Shown here: one piece after another, positions 43,082 to 50,937 of the stretch
Position numbering within the stretch: position 1 is the stretch's first letter
How the letters are laid out: every line of letters starts with the position of its first letter
The notes under the pieces: generated by a model
What the model was told of the DNA's origin: nothing
The model's input: the letters and a program-made list of their open reading frames with translations, nothing else
Database searches by the model: none
From: a virus
Virus record (IMG/VR): IMGVR_UViG_3300036795_000039
Span: 1-64,000 of that record
Direction: 5' to 3' (one strand)
DNA length: 64,000 nt
Position numbers and translations under genes: made by a program

Positions 43082-43837
43082 ATGAGCAGTTCACGAACAC
43101 TAAACGTGTTCAGCCTTAACGGGTACATGGGCAATATGTGGTTTGGCCCGCAAGCCGAAGTCGCACAACACCTTTCAGCCCTAGGGCTGGCGTACTGGCA
43201 GCCCATCGGCTACGACAGCGGCGCGTTCCCGTTATCGACGGGCGTCTCGTCGGGCCTCGCCGAACTGCGCCGCCAGCGCAGCCTGCACCCCGGCCCATTT
43301 ATGATCACCGCGTGGTCAGAGGGCGCATGCATCGCCACCGAATACCTCAAGACCGACACGTCCAGTGATCTGCGCGGCGGTGTGTTCTACGGCAACCCAT
43401 ACAGGGCTGCGGGGCAATGGAGCCCAAGCGGGAACGCTTTGGGCGCGGTGCGTGATCCTGGCGGTGCTGGCGTCGGCGGACCCCAAAAGAACTGGCGCAC
43501 ACCAGATAGCATCCACCACTACTGCCACGGGCCGAACCAGCCCAGCTACGACGGCCTACCCGGTATCGATCAATACACCTGTTGCAGCACAGGCACAGAC
43601 GGAGATATCGCGCGGATCTTCTACAACTTCGTGTTCACCCAATGGACGGGCGCATTCACCGAGATCCTTACCGTCGCAGAGGAATTGGCAACGAACGCGG
43701 GCGTCACCCTCTTTGCGGCTATCGAGACAGCCATCGAGTGGATCAGGTTCTTCGCCGGACAGTGTGTCCCACATACGGACTACACGTCATATGCCGGTCA
43801 GCAGTATCTCGCGAACCTCGCGCACTCCCTACCGTAG
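43082..43837 (+). CDS. lysB: Lysin B (mycolyl-arabinogalactan esterase)
   Basis: A 251-residue serine esterase that detaches mycolic acids from arabinogalactan at lysis. Nucleophile S79 lies in ITAWSEGAC, where the usual GxSxG has Ala for the first Gly. PH231TDY matches the catalytic-His HxDY segment, and GDIARIF resembles the region near the catalytic Asp. Normal length for the family. AGGAGG precedes the ATG. It is unusual that Lysin B lies 7.6 kb from Lysin A, across the leftward block. Confidence 0.82.
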   Translation: MSSSRTLNVFSLNGYMGNMWFGPQAEVAQHLSALGLAYWQPIGYDSGAFPLSTGVSSGLAELRRQRSLHPGPFMITAWSEGACIATEYLKTDTSSDLRGGVFYGNPYRAAGQWSPSGNALGAVRDPGGAGVGGPQKNWRTPDSIHHYCHGPNQPSYDGLPGIDQYTCCSTGTDGDIARIFYNFVFTQWTGAFTEILTVAEELATNAGVTLFAAIETAIEWIRFFAGQCVPHTDYTSYAGQQYLANLAHSLP

Positions 43838-43891
43838 AGAATGCTGTACGCCAGTTATCACGAAACCCGTTGTGCCCGTTGACCAGGGATG

Positions 43892-43920
43892 TTGACAATG
43901 TCAGAGGGTGCGCGTACAAA
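43892..43920 (+). promoter_or_regulatory. Sigma70/SigA-type promoter
   Basis: TTGACA (43892-43897), a 17-base spacer, then TACAAA (43915-43920), 57 bases upstream of the HTH gene start at 43978. It is the best match to a housekeeping promoter that I see in the window, and it lies in a 140-base gap after Lysin B, so it probably begins the right-arm early transcript. Confidence 0.72.
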
Positions 43921-43977
43921 TATGGGAGTCCCGCAAATCGGCGGGCAATAACTCATCGAGAGAAGGGCACGATCATC

Positions 43978-44823
43978 GTGGCAGGACGAATCCCCACCAA
44001 GGGGGCACCAGGGCCAAAGACTGTTACTCCCAAGAAGACAGCAGCGCCCAAGAAGACAGCAGCGCCGAGCAAGGCAGTCGCCGTGGTGGACAAAGACAAG
44101 TTGGACACCGACGTCACCAAGGCCAGAGCTACTCAGCTCACCAAGCGCATCAAGGACTCTCACGTCAACACCTGGAAGCTGTTGGCCGAAGCAGCCAAGG
44201 GCCGCGCGTGGAAAGCGTTGGGGTACAAGAACTGGAACGAGTGGCGGGACAAGGAATTCTCGGATCTGCCGATCCTTCCCCGCGACAAGCGCAAAGAGGC
44301 CGTGGCCAGCCTCGCCAAAGATGGCCTATCGGTTCGTGCCATCTCGGACATCACCGGGGCAAGTAAGTCTCAGGTGGATCGCGACCGCGCCGCAGCACTG
44401 GGGTTGTCGCAGCCCACTGTCCCAAATGGGACAGTGAAGAAGGACGACAACGTGATCGACATCCCCGCGAGCGACATCACCGAAGTCCCCGACGGCGGCG
44501 GCGGCGAAAGTGGCGAGGGCGCAAGCGATCCTGAGCCAACGCCCACCATCGGGCGCGATGGCCGCGTAACCGACACCACCAACATCGGCAAGACACCAAC
44601 CGTGATCAACGTGGTATCGGTAGCACGCACCATCGCCAACGAGCTGGCCAACGTGCGCATACGTCTCGACTCACTGTTTGCCCGCGAAGACTACGAGGAG
44701 AACAAGGTCGACGTTCAAGGCACGCTGGAAACAGCAGTAGGCGACATCATTGACACGCTGGTGGAAGAATTCGCCGACCTAATCTCGGAGCGTATGCCGG
44801 AGCCGGAACCGGCAGGGGCATAA
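43978..44823 (+). CDS. Helix-turn-helix DNA-binding protein
   Basis: A 281-residue protein. Lys/Pro/Ala-rich basic N-terminus with a duplicated TAAPKK unit. The WKLLAEAAKGRAWKALGYKNWNEW segment (about 60-85) is followed by an HTH, LSVRAISDITGASKSQVDRD (about 119-138). An acidic linker and a helical C-terminus follow. The GTG start at 43978 follows GAGAGAAGGG. The gene contains palindrome site 6 just after the HTH. It is a leading candidate for the protein that binds the palindromes, which is inference. Confidence 0.78.
   Translation: MAGRIPTKGAPGPKTVTPKKTAAPKKTAAPSKAVAVVDKDKLDTDVTKARATQLTKRIKDSHVNTWKLLAEAAKGRAWKALGYKNWNEWRDKEFSDLPILPRDKRKEAVASLAKDGLSVRAISDITGASKSQVDRDRAAALGLSQPTVPNGTVKKDDNVIDIPASDITEVPDGGGGESGEGASDPEPTPTIGRDGRVTDTTNIGKTPTVINVVSVARTIANELANVRIRLDSLFAREDYEENKVDVQGTLETAVGDIIDTLVEEFADLISERMPEPEPAGA
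44416..44435 (+). promoter_or_regulatory. Palindromic operator-like site 6
   Basis: ACTGTCCCAAATGGGACAGT: a complete 9-base-arm palindrome, inside the HTH gene where it encodes TVPNGTV. Autoregulation of that gene is possible. Confidence 0.75.
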
Positions 44824-44832
44824 CATGATTCA

Positions 44833-44885
44833 GCCCCGGCGGCGAGCAATGTCAAGGTTTAGAGAGGAAACCAAACCGCCGGGGC
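44833..44885 (+). promoter_or_regulatory. 10-bp stem with AGAGAGGAAACC in its loop
   Basis: GCCCCGGCGG (44833-44842) pairs perfectly with CCGCCGGGGC (44876-44885). The 33-base loop holds AGAGAGGAAACC (44860-44871), the purine-rich element that elsewhere stands before start codons. A 10-codon open frame (44893-44925, MFRSRTRRTI) follows and ends just before the next gene. Confidence 0.65.
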
Positions 44886-44931
44886 CGAACACATGTTCCG
44901 CAGCAGGACGCGCCGAACAATCTAAGGATAC

Positions 44932-45477
44932 ATGGTGAAACAGAATCTAGCCAATAGGCTTGCCGCAGGGGGCTTTTGGGCACTACAGATCGGTTGGCTC
45001 AGCGTCGAGGTAGCCGACCATCTCAAGTCCGAGGGCACCACAGTTCCGATCGGAAGCGGTTCTCCTACAGAGGTTTTGACGGTCTGCACACTGGGTGCGT
45101 TCGAGCATTTCGTCAATGTCCATATGGACGACATGCGGATGAACGTCAAGGTGAAATTCGAGGAGCCGTCGCCGAAGCTGTACGACAAATACTGCCAGGA
45201 GATAACCCGTGAGCAGTGGGCGAAGCTACACCAGCATCCCACGTACGATCGGATCGCGCTGTGGCACAGCGATTCTGAGCATAGGCACGTATCCACGATA
45301 TGGACCGGCCTAGACGAGAACCACTGCGAGCCGCCGCATATCTTCGAGACAATGGTGGTCCACGTCCACGGCCAGAACCAGGGACACATTGCCAGAGTGT
45401 TCAAGACACGCAACCTCGCGGAGGCCCGCGCCGCGCACCACGAAGCCGTCGCTCTAGTCAAGGCAGGGCGTCTATAA
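44932..45477 (+). CDS. Hypothetical protein
   Basis: A 181-residue alpha/beta protein (ATG 44932 or GTG 44935, after AAGGA). It has a His-rich second half (HVHGQNQGHIARVF, AHHEAV) but no recognisable metal motif. It sits between the HTH gene and the conserved gene at 45522, behind the stem described at 44833. No family identified. Confidence 0.65.
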   Translation: MVKQNLANRLAAGGFWALQIGWLSVEVADHLKSEGTTVPIGSGSPTEVLTVCTLGAFEHFVNVHMDDMRMNVKVKFEEPSPKLYDKYCQEITREQWAKLHQHPTYDRIALWHSDSEHRHVSTIWTGLDENHCEPPHIFETMVVHVHGQNQGHIARVFKTRNLAEARAAHHEAVALVKAGRL

Positions 45478-45480
45478 AAA

Positions 45481-45514
45481 CAGCAACCAAATCGGTTGCG
45501 CAAGAGAGGAAACC
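45481..45514 (+). promoter_or_regulatory. Rightward copy of leader box B and purine-rich site
   Basis: CAGCAACCAAATCGGTTGCG followed by AGAGAGGAAACC, seven bases before the ATG at 45522. The only clear rightward copy of the leader element otherwise found in the leftward operon; box A and the variable hairpin are absent. Confidence 0.8.
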
Positions 45515-45521
45515 GAAAGAA

Positions 45522-46166
45522 ATGTCAACCACCTCAATGATGCAGATCGACGAGCTAGACGCGGAAACCCTGCGGATACCCGTCATCGGCACCAGTCCAC
45601 TTATCACCCACAACTGGTCAGAGAAGGCCAAGCGGATGATGCTGGAAAAGCAACAGGGACGTAAGAACCCGAAGGAAAACCGCGACCCGCAGGCCGAATT
45701 CGAGTCATCGAAGTACCGGATCTATGTGCCAAAAGCAAAGGGCGGTAAGCCCGTTGAAGCCTGCGGCGTGCCCGTCGTGGCATTCAAGTCGGCCACTACG
45801 TCAGCGGCCCGCTTCTACGACAAGTCCGTTTCCATGGTGTCGCTACGACAGTTCATGTTCTTCAAGGGCGTCGTAACCAAAGCCGACGCGCAAGAGCTGT
45901 TCCAGATCGTCGGGGAACCGGAGATGCGCGAGGACATGGTCACCGTTGGCATCAGCGGAACCGACTTGCGTTACCGCGCATGCTTTTACGAGTGGTCAAC
46001 CACCCTGCAAATCACCTACGTCAAAAGCTGCATCTCTCAGGGCAGCGTGTTGTCGTTGGTCGACGCGGGCGGCTTCGGTGTCGGTGTCGGGGAGTGGCGT
46101 CCAGAGAAAAACGGCCAGATGGGCTGCTACACCATCGACCGCAGTCGCGATATCGAGGTGCTGTAA
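45522..46166 (+). CDS. Conserved phage protein upstream of recombination genes
   Basis: A 214-residue protein. The opening IPVIGTSPLITHNWSEKAKR followed by KQQGRKNPKENRDPQAEFE is a pattern I associate with a widespread phage family of unknown function, often near recombination genes. Beta-rich C-terminal half. Start at 45522 after leader box B and AGAGAGGAAACC; the upstream open frame is non-coding. Confidence 0.7.
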   Translation: MSTTSMMQIDELDAETLRIPVIGTSPLITHNWSEKAKRMMLEKQQGRKNPKENRDPQAEFESSKYRIYVPKAKGGKPVEACGVPVVAFKSATTSAARFYDKSVSMVSLRQFMFFKGVVTKADAQELFQIVGEPEMREDMVTVGISGTDLRYRACFYEWSTTLQITYVKSCISQGSVLSLVDAGGFGVGVGEWRPEKNGQMGCYTIDRSRDIEVL

Positions 46167-46601
46167 ATGGCTTCTGTGCGTGAGGAATTGCGCCGCATCT
46201 ATACATCACAAGGGGGTGAGCTAACACCACAGGCTGTGGTGGATGCGGCGCGTCGGAAGAACTCACCTTTGAATTCCTACTTCGAGTGGGATGATCGCGT
46301 GGCTGGTGAGGCGTATCGAATCGTGCAGGCGCAGGACTTGATTCGTCGTCAGTTCAAGGTTTATGCGCGAGACAAGCGTGGCCCCAAGCACGTTCGCGAG
46401 TATGTCAGCGTCTACCAGGCCGGGGGTTCCGACACGGGCGCATACAGGCTCACTGAAGAGGTTGTGGTCGACCCTATTTCGGAGGCTATCCTGCTTCGAG
46501 AATTTCAGCGTGACATTGATAACTTGAAGCGGCGCTACGGTCACTTTAAGGAATTCGGTCGGCTCGTGAGAGAGGCGTTGGGAGAGGAGGATTCAGCGTA
46601 A
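46167..46601 (+). CDS. Conserved hypothetical protein paired with the preceding gene
   Basis: A 144-residue protein starting at the base after the previous stop. LTPQAVVDAARRKNSPLNSYFEWDDRVAGEAYR (about 20-53) is a recurrent phage motif, found with neighbours like the preceding gene. Helical C-terminus. Probably acts with that neighbour, in DNA metabolism by location. Confidence 0.7.
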   Translation: MASVREELRRIYTSQGGELTPQAVVDAARRKNSPLNSYFEWDDRVAGEAYRIVQAQDLIRRQFKVYARDKRGPKHVREYVSVYQAGGSDTGAYRLTEEVVVDPISEAILLREFQRDIDNLKRRYGHFKEFGRLVREALGEEDSA

Positions 46602-46604
46602 ACA

Positions 46605-46979
46605 TGGCAGGCGTGGCAGGCATGGCTAGGTTGGGTCCGGCAAGGCTCGGCTCGGCATGGCCCGGCAGGCGCGGCACGGCGTGGCACGGTATGGCCTGGC
46701 GCGGCAGGCATGGCTCGGCGCGGCCCGGCTTGGTGTGGTTGGGTATGGCAACGCTTGGCTGGGCAGGGCAGGCGTGGCGAGGCAAGGCGAGGCACGGCAG
46801 GGCGCGGCAGGGCAGGCGTGGCAAGGCCTGGCGGGGTTCGGCTTGGCTGGGTCCGGCATGGCCGGGTCCGGCATGGCCAGGCACGGCAGGCTCGGCGCGG
46901 CTAGGCACGGCTCGGCAAGGTGTGGGCATGGCGCTCGGCTTGGCTCGGTGTGGCATGGCTTGGTTTGGCAGGCAAGGAT
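46605..46979. repeat. Degenerate period-5 GGC-rich satellite
   Basis: About 375 bases in which GGC (or a close variant) recurs every five bases, with the other two positions varying among A, T, C and G. Because five is not a multiple of three, all frames on both strands stay largely open and read as Gly/Ala/Arg/Trp or Pro/His/Ala repeats. There are strand biases: G-rich on the plus strand, C-rich on the minus. It begins four bases after a stop codon and ends before a ribosome binding site. Confidence 0.9.
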
Positions 46980-46992
46980 AAGGGAGTGGGAT

Positions 46993-47130
46993 GTGTTGTT
47001 ACGGATAGGATCTCGTTACACCCTGGCGCAGGCGTGGCGAATCTTCAAGCGCGCCAGACAATTCGCAAATTTACGAGAAGACAGGGAGATCGAGCTGTGG
47101 CTAGTGGCAATACGTCGAGTGCGACCGTAG
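46993..47130 (+). CDS. Small basic helical protein
   Basis: A 45-residue protein from a GTG at 46993, preceded by AGGGAG. The pattern YTLAQAWRIFKRARQF..LREDRE.ELWL.AIRR is familiar from very small mycobacteriophage proteins. It overlaps the next gene by 34 bases. Unknown function. Confidence 0.62.
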   Translation: MLLRIGSRYTLAQAWRIFKRARQFANLREDREIELWLVAIRRVRP

Positions 47131-47456
47131 ACGACGTGATCTGCGGGGCAAAGGAATTGATTGTCCGGTACGGCTGGCAGCGCGGCGCGTGGCCACCGTT
47201 TGGACCTGCACCACGTTGCCTGCGGGCCGCGCTGTACACGGCGGCAGGAAATCTGGATTGCCTTGCCACACGGACGCATACCGACGCGTTGCGGCGCGTC
47301 TCTGGGGCAATCTATAAGCCCGGCAGCGTCGGCGGCATCACCGACTGGGAATTCCGTAAGGACACCAACCGGGACGTCGTTATCTCTGTGCTACAGAAGG
47401 CAATTGAGCTAGGGCCAACCGAGCCTGAGATACGCGGCGAACTGTGGCCAGTCTGA
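47097..47456 (+). CDS. DUF6197-like protein
   Basis: A 119-residue protein from a GTG at 47097 after AGGGAG. The helix AKELIVRYGWQRGAW, then CLRAALYTAAG and the closing WEFRKDTNRDVVISVLQKAIE resemble DUF6197, a family of unknown function in actinobacteria and their phages. Family match is moderate. Confidence 0.6.
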   Translation: MASGNTSSATVDDVICGAKELIVRYGWQRGAWPPFGPAPRCLRAALYTAAGNLDCLATRTHTDALRRVSGAIYKPGSVGGITDWEFRKDTNRDVVISVLQKAIELGPTEPEIRGELWPV

Positions 47457-47842
47457 TGGACAAGCTGCACTATAAGGGTGATTGCCGAAAGTTCGTGCCT
47501 AACAGGATCGTTGGGCCGGACACCTGGGGCGCATGGTACATCCCCGTCACGGCGCACTACTTCAACGGGATCACCACGATCTTTTACAAGCCGGTCCCGC
47601 CCGACAAGCTACCACCACAGTGTGTCGAAATGTCGAAACAGGTTGTGGCGCAACAGCAACAAGGAAAGGTGCAACAATGGCCGCGAGACGGAAGCGGACC
47701 CTCACCAGAGCCGAGGTCGCAGCCGCAATCGCTGCAATACCAAATCTTGCGGCGCAGCGCCGGGAAGACGGGCGCGTCCAAAGGTTCAGGGCTCACGAAA
47801 TCGCAACGCGAGTTGCTGAAGCGTTTCAAGAAGCGGGGATAG
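47456..47842 (+). CDS. Hypothetical protein overlapping a second gene
   Basis: A 128-residue protein whose ATG overlaps the previous stop (TGATG). The first 60 residues (MDKLHYKGDCRKFVPNRIVG) look like a normal domain with aromatic strands. The C-terminal 55 residues are encoded in the same bases as the 47677-47856 gene in another frame. That tail is Gln/Ser/Pro-rich, so it may be a late extension. The gene boundary is uncertain. Confidence 0.55.
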   Translation: MDKLHYKGDCRKFVPNRIVGPDTWGAWYIPVTAHYFNGITTIFYKPVPPDKLPPQCVEMSKQVVAQQQQGKVQQWPRDGSGPSPEPRSQPQSLQYQILRRSAGKTGASKGSGLTKSQRELLKRFKKRG

Positions 47843-47856
47843 AGGTGAGGCAATGA
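47677..47856 (+). CDS. Small basic DNA-binding-like protein
   Basis: A 59-residue protein. AAGGAAAGG precedes the ATG. The sequence ARRKRTLTRAEVAAAIAAIP, ending FQEAGIEVRQ, is a basic N-terminus and helical body compatible with nucleic-acid binding. It lies inside the preceding gene's 3' end in another frame and overlaps the next start (ATGA). Confidence 0.62.
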   Translation: MAARRKRTLTRAEVAAAIAAIPNLAAQRREDGRVQRFRAHEIATRVAEAFQEAGIEVRQ

Positions 47857-48518
47857 GCGACGAAGCACGCAGGGCCGCAGGGATTCTCACACAATGTAAA
47901 TGGTTGCGTGACAGCATCAGCAAGTGGGAGGCGCAGGCCAAGGAAATCCTGGCCCGCGAGCTGACCGGCGGCGAGCGCACCAAGGCGGTCGCGGCGGATG
48001 GCACTGAGATCGGTTCTGTCACAAGGGCAGAGGGCGCACGTTCGATGCAGATCGACAACGAGGCCGGGTTTCTGGCGTGGGTGAAGCAACGCTATCCCAC
48101 GGAGGTAGAAGAAACAGTGCGTCCGGCGTTCGTCAAGCTGTGCGCCGAGAAGGTGAAGCTGCTAGGCGGTTTGCCGGATGCGAATGGTGAACTGTGCCCG
48201 CATGTTTCAATGGTGCGCGCCGACCCGAAGACCAGCGTGTCACCGCTATCTAATGACGACCGCGCGCTGATCGAGGCGCTGTTTAGGCAACACACTTGGG
48301 AGAACCTGACAACCATGGTTATGTCGGATAATCCCGCGCTTCCGCCTGCGCCACAACAGGATTGCTCGCTGGGTGATGCCGTCACTGTCCCAAAAGGGAC
48401 AGTCGAACCCGAACCCGGCACTGAGCCTGAGCCGTTCATTGAAGAGGGACCGCCAAACTGGGCTGAGTCCAACACGTTTGAGACTTCTGACGCTGTACAC
48501 CAGCGGCGGATGAGATAA
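47853..48518 (+). CDS. Hypothetical protein of the recombination operon
   Basis: A 221-residue protein: a helical N-terminal 60 residues (WLRDSISKWEAQAKEILARE), a middle alpha/beta domain (about 60-120), and an acidic Pro-rich C-terminus. Palindrome site 7 is inside the tail, encoding TVPKGTV. Translationally coupled to the preceding gene. It lies before the wHTH and ERF genes, so a role with the annealing protein is possible. Confidence 0.65.
   Translation: MSDEARRAAGILTQCKWLRDSISKWEAQAKEILARELTGGERTKAVAADGTEIGSVTRAEGARSMQIDNEAGFLAWVKQRYPTEVEETVRPAFVKLCAEKVKLLGGLPDANGELCPHVSMVRADPKTSVSPLSNDDRALIEALFRQHTWENLTTMVMSDNPALPPAPQQDCSLGDAVTVPKGTVEPEPGTEPEPFIEEGPPNWAESNTFETSDAVHQRRMR
48384..48403 (+). 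promoter_or_regulatory. Palindromic operator-like site 7
   Basis: ACTGTCCCAAAAGGGACAGT inside the 47853-48518 gene; it shares the AAAA centre of sites 3 and 5 but has both outer arms exact. Confidence 0.75.
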
Positions 48519-48539
48519 ATCCCTAGAGAGGAAACCGAA

Positions 48540-48878
48540 GTGAAGATCACCATTAAGCAGGACGGCGATATCTGCATGGAAACCAACGGTGCCACACCGG
48601 CAGAGATAGCCGGAGTGATACTGAGCGTGCAGCGTGAGCTACGTAAGACCGATTTGACAAAGCTGGCCGAGGACCGGCCAGTTGATTTGAGCGATATGCA
48701 GGGCGCGACGTATGACTGGATGATCGCGCACGACAAGGATCAGGGCATTCACATATCCAGTATCGCAAGAGCGTTCAGCATCTCGAATGGTGCTGCGGGA
48801 CAACGCTGCTACCAACTAGTCAAGGACGGCTTCGCAACCAAGATCTGCAACGGTCGGTACCGCGCGGTGACGCAATGA
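48540..48878 (+). CDS. Winged-helix DNA-binding protein
   Basis: A 112-residue protein. Residues about 55-110 read as a winged helix (TYDWMIAHDKDQGIHISSIARAFSIS, then a recognition helix and the wing FATKICNGRYRAV). The GTG start follows AGAGAGGAAACCGA, the same purine-rich element as in the leftward operon. Likely a transcription regulator; a second candidate palindrome binder. Confidence 0.68.
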   Translation: MKITIKQDGDICMETNGATPAEIAGVILSVQRELRKTDLTKLAEDRPVDLSDMQGATYDWMIAHDKDQGIHISSIARAFSISNGAAGQRCYQLVKDGFATKICNGRYRAVTQ

Positions 48879-49867
48879 CTGAGCCCGTTAAGAAACCACC
48901 GGCCAAGCGGGCACCCCGACGTGCCAAGCCGAAACCGGAGGTAGCGGTGACACCGACACCGGATTCGGAAACCGTTGGGGACAATCGGACCACTATTTCC
49001 GGTTCCGGCGTTGGGCCGATGCTGGTAACCCAAGGACCACCACAGGAGAAGATATATTTGACTGTTCACGAATTGTGGTCCCGTGTAATGGAATCCGTTC
49101 GCTCTGTGGCCAAGGGTGACTTCAATGAGGATCAGGGCTTCAAGTTTCGAGGTGTTGATTCGGTGGTTGACCAGGTCGGCCCGGCGTTGCGCACTTTTGG
49201 CGTACATATCAGGCCCCGGCGAATCCTTGAGCACCACGCTACGGAGTACACCACCAAGCGCGGCTCGCGCATGGTTAACCGTGTGGTTCGTGTGGAGTGG
49301 GAAGTCACTGGACCGCAAGGTGATTCGTTTCTTGGCGAGTCGATGGGTGAGGCAGCCGACGCCGGGGACAAGTCCTTGACCAAGGCGCAGTCTGTGGCGT
49401 ACAGGGTGTATCTGCTTCAGGCGCTTAGCATTCCGACCGGCGAACGCGATGCCGACGCTGACGCTCACGAGCGTGACACGCCAGCGGCCAGCGAGGGCCA
49501 TTACTGGGATCAGCAGCAGGAGCAGCAATACAGCCGCCAGCGGCCATCTGGGGGCCAGGACGCGGCACGCCAAGCCCAAGCCGGGGAGGACAACCAGGCG
49601 GCACAAGTGGACAACGAGGATGCCCGCAAGGAAATGTGGCGTGTCGCAAAAGGATTGGGCTGGGAATGGGGCAAGCTCGCGGCCAGGTTCAAAGCCGATC
49701 ACGGCACCGAATCCAACAGGGCACTACCCGCCGTCATCAACGCCTTCACTAACACGTTGATTAGTGAGGCAGAGGCCGAGGAGGATAAAGCTAAGGCGAC
49801 GGCGGCAGAAGTGTTGGGGGCCAAGGAAGTTGCACCCGACGAGGCGCAGCCTGGCGGTGTGCTCTGA
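48875..49867 (+). CDS. erf: ERF-family single-strand annealing protein
   Basis: A 330-residue recombinase that anneals complementary single strands. The ERF core spans about 65-190: FRGVDSVVDQVGPALRTFGVHI, then VNRVVRVEWEVT, SMGEAADAGDKSLTKAQSVAYR and ALSIPTGERDAD. The basic Lys/Pro-rich N-terminus and a Gln-rich linker (about 210-240) flank it. An extra C-terminal helical domain follows. Coupled to both neighbours. No matching exonuclease gene is evident next to it. Confidence 0.85.
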   Translation: MTEPVKKPPAKRAPRRAKPKPEVAVTPTPDSETVGDNRTTISGSGVGPMLVTQGPPQEKIYLTVHELWSRVMESVRSVAKGDFNEDQGFKFRGVDSVVDQVGPALRTFGVHIRPRRILEHHATEYTTKRGSRMVNRVVRVEWEVTGPQGDSFLGESMGEAADAGDKSLTKAQSVAYRVYLLQALSIPTGERDADADAHERDTPAASEGHYWDQQQEQQYSRQRPSGGQDAARQAQAGEDNQAAQVDNEDARKEMWRVAKGLGWEWGKLAARFKADHGTESNRALPAVINAFTNTLISEAEAEEDKAKATAAEVLGAKEVAPDEAQPGGVL

Positions 49868-50937
49868 TGGGCAGCGACGTTCAGGTCACCGAGACTGGGC
49901 TAATCCTGCCGGACAACATGACGTTTGAAGACTGGGCAGAGTATGGCCAACGGCTGCAACGCATGTCGCGAGCTGTCATGTGGTGGTTAGGTGACTGGTG
50001 GCGCTTCGGTGTGCGGACATACGGCACGAGCGAAGCCAAAGCGGCACTTACCAGATACTCATATCAGACATGTATGAACGCCGGGAGCGTGGCGCGACAG
50101 TTTGAATTCTCCCGACGTCGGGAGAATGTGCGCTGGGAAGAGCACAAAGTGCTGTGTTCCAGAGTGTTAAGTGATGAAGACCAGGACCGTTTACTAGACG
50201 AGTGGGAGGTTACTCAACCGACGACGGCGGCGGCACGGACTCAGGCTAGCAAGCTAAAACGCGCGTACAGGCTGGACGCACGCGAACCTAGTGAAATACC
50301 AGGGGAGTGCGCGACGATTTCCCTTGCCTCGTATGAGGATTGGCTGCCGAGCCAACCTCATTGCGACCTGTTACTAACCGATCCGCCGTACTCTACTGAC
50401 ATGGATGATATCGAATCCTTCGCAAACCGTTGGCTGCCAATGGCATTGAATAAGGTAGCCCCGACTGGCCGCGCATATGTATGCATCGGAGCATACCCAG
50501 ATGAGCTGCGTACCTATCTGAGTGTGCCTGTCCCACAGCACCTTACGCTGGCTAACGTGTTGGTGTGGACATACCGAAACACCATAGGGCCTTCGCCGGA
50601 TTATGATTACAAACTCAACTGGCAGGCCATCCTGTACTACCGTGGACAGGATGCGTTGAAGCTGCGTTGCCCAGACATGGTGGAACAGTTCACCGTTCAA
50701 GACATCAACGCACCGGATGGACGGCGCGGCGACCGCTGGCACGCATGGCAGAAACCCGATGAGCTAGGCTCACGATTCGTTCGGCACGCAACACAATTGG
50801 GCGACCTAGTGCTAGACCCGTTCGCGGGCACCGGGACTTTTCTGCTCGCTGCGGCAGCGTTGGGGCGCAAGGCATTTGGCTGCGAAATCAGTGAAGCGAA
50901 TCTGGATATCGCAGTAGAGCGAGGATGCCAGCTATGA
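49867..50937 (+). CDS. DNA methyltransferase (class beta, N4/N6 type)
   Basis: A 356-residue enzyme. LLLTD172PPY (motif IV) precedes VLD317PFAGTGTFLLAA (motif I), the order that defines class beta amino-methyltransferases. The first 150 residues are a helical DNA-binding region with RRRENVRWEEH. It probably modifies adenine or cytosine amino groups, protecting phage DNA from restriction or altering gene control. No cognate restriction enzyme is clearly recognisable, although the next gene is a candidate nuclease. Confidence 0.85.
   Translation: MGSDVQVTETGLILPDNMTFEDWAEYGQRLQRMSRAVMWWLGDWWRFGVRTYGTSEAKAALTRYSYQTCMNAGSVARQFEFSRRRENVRWEEHKVLCSRVLSDEDQDRLLDEWEVTQPTTAAARTQASKLKRAYRLDAREPSEIPGECATISLASYEDWLPSQPHCDLLLTDPPYSTDMDDIESFANRWLPMALNKVAPTGRAYVCIGAYPDELRTYLSVPVPQHLTLANVLVWTYRNTIGPSPDYDYKLNWQAILYYRGQDALKLRCPDMVEQFTVQDINAPDGRRGDRWHAWQKPDELGSRFVRHATQLGDLVLDPFAGTGTFLLAAAALGRKAFGCEISEANLDIAVERGCQL

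Noticed and set aside
46604-47130. Several long overlapping open frames on both strands through the GGC satellite
   Set aside because: They are open only because a period of five visits all frames and lacks stop-forming bases. The repetitive Gly/Ala/Arg/Trp or Pro/His products show no domain, except for the genuine small gene at 46993.
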